Source of the DNA: Dioscorea cayenensis subsp. rotundata
Lineage: Eukaryota; Streptophyta; Magnoliopsida; Dioscoreales; Dioscoreaceae
Assembly (NCBI RefSeq): GCF_009730915.1
Contig: NC_052488.1
Location: 19,896,305 to 19,960,304 of the forward strand
DNA: 64,000 nt
Direction of reading: 5' to 3'
This document shows positions 58,640-64,000 of the stretch, piece by piece. The notes under the pieces are model-generated. The model ran no database searches and was not told the origin of the DNA. It saw only the letters and a list, made by a program, of their open reading frames with translations. How positions within the stretch are numbered: the first letter of the stretch is position 1; every line of letters starts with the position of its first letter. The translations under genes were made by a program, and so were the position numbers.

Positions 58640-61165
58640 ATGTTGTGACTTTGTTTTCGTTAAATTTAATTTATAGGAAGTACTCATAAGTCCAAAAAAA
58701 AATTTTACATTTGGATGTGGGGGCTTAAAAGAGTAAACTATGTTTTAGGACACTTAAAATTTTTTTTTTAAAAGGATAGATAAATCATTTCTATTAAAGC
58801 CCATTTCAAAAATTCTCAGGATTATTTAGGCATGATATGATATTAATTAATTTTTAATACAAATATATTTTTACTCTTGTAATTTTTTTAATTCTTTACT
58901 TCATCCTGGTATTATGATTGTGTTTACCTTACAATCGCTTTGGCAGGCACCTTCGCCATCTCCCTAGCCTAGTGAACATCGCCTAACGGAGTTTTAAACT
59001 TCAACGATCTCCTTCACCGTCATCCTCACCACCATTTCACGCACGCTCTAGATTCTCCAAATCATCCTGCACCATGCACCTTCTCATAAGAGGAGGCTTG
59101 TACTTCTGTTGCCAATTATATCTCTTTACTAGAGGCATCACCCCCAAAACCTCAAATTACTTTAACATTATCTTTCCCAAAACAATAAATAAATAAATAA
59201 ATAAAAAATGAATAACTAATCTTCAATCAAACACCTCGATAATATCTAAACTACCAATTCACTCAAAGTTAATGAAAATACAAGAGATATATCACTTTAA
59301 CGTTCCCTTTCCAAAAAAAAAACTAATCTTCAATCAAACATCTCAATGATATCTAAACTACCAATTCACCCAAAGTTAATGTAAATACAAAAGATATAAA
59401 GAGAGAGAGAGAGAGATGTAGCACGGAGAGACTAAGATCAAAAGGGAAATACAGAACGATGTAGATAAAAAAATGCAAAATTGTAAGTTAAAAAAATGGG
59501 ACTTATATACCAAGGTTCTAGGTCCTATTTAGTTCTTTGAAACAATGCAAAGCCCATTAAATAAATTTTCTATAATTTATTATAAACTATTTTTATATAT
59601 ACTAAAGTTTAATATTATAACCTACATTTGAAGCATATATATATATATGTGTGTGTGCGCGCGCGCGTGTGTATTTCGATGTATTTGAGCTGTCTTTTTT
59701 TAAAGTACACTAGAATGACAACTGATTGATGAATAGTGAGATTTAATTATTTTTTAAAAATACTAATACTAATATATACCTAAAATTAGTCGAATAAATA
59801 AAAAATAATCTTAAATTATTAGTTTTAACTAATGTTAAGTAAGTGGAAATATGATCACCTTATATAAAAATTTTCTTAAGCGAAAACAAATTTTTAATCT
59901 AACAATTATTAAAAAGACATAACAATTGGCAGCTTGTGGCTGGTTGTGAAACATGCACACCAAAATAATCTACACATTAATGTCATAAAACAAGGTCTCT
60001 TTCCTTGACAATGATTTTATTAGGTATCATTTGCAATCGTGGCACCTTCAATTACATCATGTGATTAGGTTTATTGATAAATTTGTTTAATTCAATTTTA
60101 CTAAAATTAAACAAACATTATACCGTGAATGATGTAATTCCCTAACAATCTTTTTTAAATTCATAGTTAAATTATAACATTTTCATCCATTCACTATTTT
60201 AATTCAGTTATATCAGTTTTCATAAATCTTAATTCTAAACTCTCAAGAATTCTAATTCTAAATTTTGAAAAAGAGCATCCTAAATCCTAATTCTAAACTC
60301 TCAAGAATCCTAATTTTAAATCTAAAAAAAACTGACATTACTCATTTATATAAAAAAAATTAATAGTAAAAATATATAAAAAAAATAAAAGTACTTAATT
60401 ATATATTTATTAAATCTTGCGTCATATTAAAAATAGTAAAAAAAACAAAAAGAGCTTGCAAACCCCACTCCCCTAACAAAATTTAAATTGTCATGTACTC
60501 CATAATTTATTTATATTATGATTAAAATATTTTATTTTTTTATGTGAGAAATTAAGAATTTGACTCTATCTGTAATGAGGCTAATGACTTATCAGTATTA
60601 TAAAATATCAATATTAAAAAATTTAGTGACTTATCCGTATTATAAAATATAAATATAAAAAAAAACTTAGTTTATTTTGATGGAGATGAGTAGAAAAAAT
60701 AAATAAATAAATAAATGGGGCAGTTTTGTAATTCACCCCTTACTGATATTTCTGAACAAGTGAGTAAAAGCTTCCATGAAAGCTCATGGCACAAAACATT
60801 CATTGTTCATTATTGAATCATTGACAGTAAAAATCTGGTAAAAAGAAAAACTGAAAACCAGACCTCTACAAATCATCTTTCCCTTTCATAAAAAGAAAGG
60901 GCGAAAAATCCAAACTTTTCATCATAAAAATTTGAAATAAATTCCAAGAGGAACTTTCATCTGGAACTTTCATCCTAACCTACCAAAATAATTTAATACC
61001 ATTAATTCATATCTGAACATCTCCATACTTCACAAGCAAAAAAAAGCAAAGAAGGCCAAAGTAGATAGCAAGCAGCTTTCATACAACCACCACACAAACA
61101 AACATTCATATCTTCATCTCTTCAAACAAAGATCATACCAAAACATAAGAAACCAGAAAAAAAGA
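58640..61165. other. Intergenic, AT-rich, with local duplications; HIPP 3' flank at the right
   Basis: No gene. A tandem duplication of a roughly 107-bp unit (AACTAATCTTCAATCAAACA... at 59214 and 59321) and a shorter repeat of CTAATTCTAAACTCTCAAGAA (60229 and 60286) are present. A 59635-59672 tract passes from (TA)n to (GT)n, (GC)n and (GT)n. The last 300 bp should contain the HIPP 3'UTR. Confidence 0.5.
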
Positions 61166-61711
61166 TCACATAATAGAACAAGAGTTTGGATTCTCATCAC
61201 TGAACATGTTGGTCATCTGATCTTCCTGTCTAACAGGTTGGTTAGAAGCATTCACAACCTCAACATTTCTCACAAAACCAGGAGGAGCCTTCTTATCATA
61301 AGCTTGAGCAGCATAAGGTTGTGTGACAAGACCATAAGGAACATAAGGCCAAATCTCTGCTTTCTTTCCTGTTGATTGAGCCTTCTTCAACACCTTGTTT
61401 GGTTCCACAAATCCAACCACAGTCACCTTCTGTTGTTTCCTGTTTATGTCCACCTTTTGTACTCCTGATAAACAGCAAAAACTAGTACTTGAGATTCTTG
61501 AAAAATTAATAGAACAAATAAAGATTAATAATATATATATATATATACCTTTCATGGAGCTTAGAGCCTTCTTGACTTTGAGTTCACAACCTTCACAATC
61601 CATCCTGACTTTGAGCTCAACAGTGTTGAGTTGTTTCTTCTTTTTCTTGTGATTGTGGTGAGCACAGCCTAACATGTCTGAGAGATACTCTAGAGTTCCT
61701 CCAATTCCCAT
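61166..61711 (-). CDS. HIPP: Heavy-metal-associated isoprenylated plant protein (HIPP), two exons
   Basis: Exon 1 is 61711-61549 and exon 2 is 61464-61166 on the minus strand; the 84-bp intron has GT-AG ends and a TA-repeat just after the donor. The product is 153 aa. Residues 1-15 (MGIGGTLEYLSDMLG) are a clade signature, then a His/Lys stretch, the HMA fold with MDCEGC (Cys39, Cys42) as metal-binding pair, EINRKQQKVTVVG-type second half, PNKVLKKAQSTGKKAEIWPY, and the C-terminal CaaX box CSIM for farnesylation. HIPPs bind Cd, Zn or Cu or act as membrane-tethered adaptors in stress responses; this one resembles the HIPP20-26 group. The start is the first ATG, about 50 bp after a TATA box. All key residues are intact. 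Confidence 0.93.
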   Translation of the reverse strand: MGIGGTLEYLSDMLGCAHHNHKKKKKQLNTVELKVRMDCEGCELKVKKALSSMKGIYIYILLIFICSINFSRISSTSFCCLSGVQKVDINRKQQKVTVVGFVEPNKVLKKAQSTGKKAEIWPYVPYGLVTQPYAAQAYDKKAPPGFVRNVEVVNASNQPVRQEDQMTNMFSDENPNSCSIM

Positions 61712-61763
61712 GGTTGTGAAAGAGTGTTGATGGAAATAGGAAACTTATGGAACTTGGGTGCTG

Positions 61764-61771
61764 TTTATATA
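61764..61771 (-). promoter_or_regulatory. TATA box of the HIPP gene
   Basis: On the minus strand CTATATAAAC lies about 53 bp upstream of the ATG, which implies a 5'UTR of only about 20-25 nt. It is the only strong TATA-like site close to the start. Confidence 0.5.
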
Positions 61772-64000
61772 GGGGAAGAAAAGAAAAGAGAGAAGGAGAA
61801 GGAGAGGAACATGGTGGGGTAGAGTGGGGATGGTGATTGTGTGTGACAGTGGTGAAACTCAACTTTTAAGCACACACTTGAGAGGAGAAGAAGGGAAGGA
61901 GTGAGTGAGTAGTTATTACTTATTAGTAGTGTGGAAGAGTGGAATGAGATGACAAATGGGGATGTGACATGTCTCATTTTGGTTTTACAAGGGAAGATGG
62001 TGGTGGTGATGGTGGTGGTGGTGGTGGTGGCTTTTGAGTGTTTTTCATTGATCACAATATCATTATCTTCATTGAAGGTTGTCATTGAGGGTTTCCACTG
62101 TACTTATGCATTGTGTTTTTATTTTTTTTTATTTTTTTTTTATTTTTTTATTTTTTAGGTGTGTGTTTTGATTTTTTGGTTTTTGGTGAGTATCATGGAT
62201 TGGTGTGCTGGTTTTGGTTTGTCTTGTGTTGTGTTTATGATAAGGTTGGAGAATTGGGAAGGATGGAGAGAAGTATGATGTTTATTTATTTATTTATTTA
62301 TTTAAGGGATTTTATTTAATTATTTTTTATTTTTTTATAAATATGAACATGTTACAATCTCAAGTAAAATTGAACTCTGGATCACTTTGAAAAGAAATGA
62401 GTTATCACTGTTTTACTTGTAAAGATGATCTTTATTTAATTATTATAAAAATATTATGTGATTGTTTGATGTTAAATAGAACAATTCATTTTTTTATTAA
62501 AGAACTTGCAACATGGAAGGGTTTTATATAGAATTGAATACTTTGTTCTTGAGGTTAAATAAATAATTTGAGATATTAGAAATATAATAATCATTTTCCA
62601 TACAATTTATATTTAAATTATGCTGAAAATTTGGTGTAAAGATTTTGAAAGTTGTTCAAAATAAGTCATTCTAAATAAAAGCTTTTTCAATAGCAACCAA
62701 GTATACAGTGAATTGCCGACATGAGACTCTAATGATACTCTTCATAGATTAGTTATAATTAATCATTTATTACAAGAAATTCACATGTTACTTTAACATA
62801 TAAATAAGATATAATCACGTTTTACCTTTAATTTTACAAGATATGATTATAAGTAACATTTGTGTTGTACCAAGTTTTAAATATCATTCATTTTCATTAC
62901 TCACCATCAAATGTGGCCCCTCATTGAAATCCTGCCATAAATAATAAAGATGGGGTTCATGTATTTGACTTTAACTTTAAATCCATGTATATGATCTCAT
63001 GAAAATAATGTGGTGTGAAGTGTGAACTTAAAGGACCCCATAAAAATAATTATTCATGTGACTTTGGAATTATCTCAAAACTAATCAGAAAAATAATAAA
63101 CTTTTGTCATCATAGATTTCTCATCACAGGCTTGCAAAATATCATATATTTTTGCTGGAGCATATGACAAACAACTACACAACAAACATGTTCATGTTGT
63201 AGTGATCTTTATATAATATATTCAATTAAATCACAAAAATATATATTAAAATAAAAAAAAAGGCAATGAAAAAACTAGCCTTTCATCAAAGTTTTCAATA
63301 ATTAAAGGAAAAGAATCATACAACCTTCATCATAAGTCTCAAAAAAATCTATACATTTAAGTGAGCTTTTTCCTGTTTGAATTAAGGAAAAAAAAGCAAA
63401 TACACCGAAAGCTAACCAGAAAATTAACACAAATGGCTTCAAAGAAACAAACAAGTCCAATGTAATACAATTTGATTGAAAGTTTAGAAGGGACCACTGC
63501 CAAGCTGTCAATTGAAAGAAATACATCAGACAATGAAGGACCAGCCTTTTCCCACTTCAATCCTGCCCAAAACCAAAAGAGAAAGAATGAAATGAAACAA
63601 CAAAATACAGTAAAGAGAGGAAGCTTCAATGGGGATAAAGCACAAAGCAGTAACAAAGACATGACACCAAAGATAGAGCTAGTGAGCTACTGAGACCCAA
63701 TTATTGAATCTAGAATTGAAATAAGTACTACCAATACTGGAATGAAACCATTATAGTGAGGAAGAAGGGAGGGTCCTCAGTTTTTATCAAACCTTTGGCA
63801 GTGTACCTGTGGCAACCCTATTCTCTTCTTTGACAATGGAGTAGAAAAGGCTTGAACAAAGTTTATAGAGTAAAAAATATAGGTAGGGAAGCCACATGCT
63901 TCTTGTAAGGTGTAAGTATTAAAAGTTATGCTTTTTAGTGTGGGAGGTTGGTGGTAGGACCATTGACATCAATAATGGGCAGAGGGACTACTCAAAAGAA
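61772..64000. other. HIPP upstream region and right-end intergenic DNA
   Basis: The proximal part is purine-rich and holds a (GGT)n tract at 61997-62031. Further right come T-rich runs and a (TTTA)n tract at 62281-62303. The last 700 bp (63300-64000) are less AT-rich and may be the flank of a gene outside the window, but no exon can be supported. Confidence 0.4.

Noticed and set aside
1-64000. CRISPR arrays, operons, or a prokaryote-type system
   Set aside because: The window is plant nuclear DNA with spliced genes; the direct repeats seen are tandem duplications without spacers.

Overview
The window is plant nuclear DNA: AT-rich, with intron-containing genes, plant-specific families (MET1, SERK, PLS-class PPR, HIPP) and many short TIR transposons. 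The intronless plastid oxidoreductase at 4928-6286 is extremely GC-rich in its 5' half and falls off toward the 3' end. That gradient is typical of monocots, and the AT-rich background suggests a non-grass monocot. A yam-like genome is possible but not shown. A run of exactly 1000 Ns (48987-49986) marks an assembly gap of conventional size.

Layout, left to right: the first coding exon of an unrecognised minus-strand gene (1-328), with a 5'UTR intron and leader; a TE-rich spacer; a plastid FAD oxidoreductase gene (+); fragments of a MYST histone acetyltransferase pseudogene, partly duplicated (6525-9390); a degenerate tandem array; the maintenance DNA methyltransferase MET1 (+, 12 coding exons, about 1537 aa, repeat-filled 4.4-kb first intron); a complete 11-exon SERK/BAK1-type receptor kinase (+). 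Downstream on the same strand come two SERK derivatives: one broken last-exon fragment and one open, ectodomain-less copy whose catalytic motifs are eroded (a pseudokinase). Then a PLS/E+ PPR gene (-) with two nearby frame breaks, the mRNA-export/nuclear-pore WD40 protein RAE1 (-, 11 coding exons, one GC-AG intron), ribosomal protein S16 (+, one extra base near the start), the gap, a long transposon-rich stretch, and a HIPP metallochaperone-like gene (-).

The mobile DNA is mainly non-autonomous: three hAT-like elements with perfect 8-bp target duplications (one nested in a long-TIR Mutator-like element with a perfect 10-bp duplication), Tourist-like MITEs with TTA duplications, a 138-bp solo LTR with a 5-bp duplication, and probable SINEs.

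The genes do not form a pathway or operon. I found no convincing novel biological system. The observations most worth following are the SERK-derived pseudokinase, the MYST pseudogene with its duplicated 5' exon, the repeat-packed MET1 intron, and the frame breaks in RPS16 and PPR, which need to be separated from assembly error.
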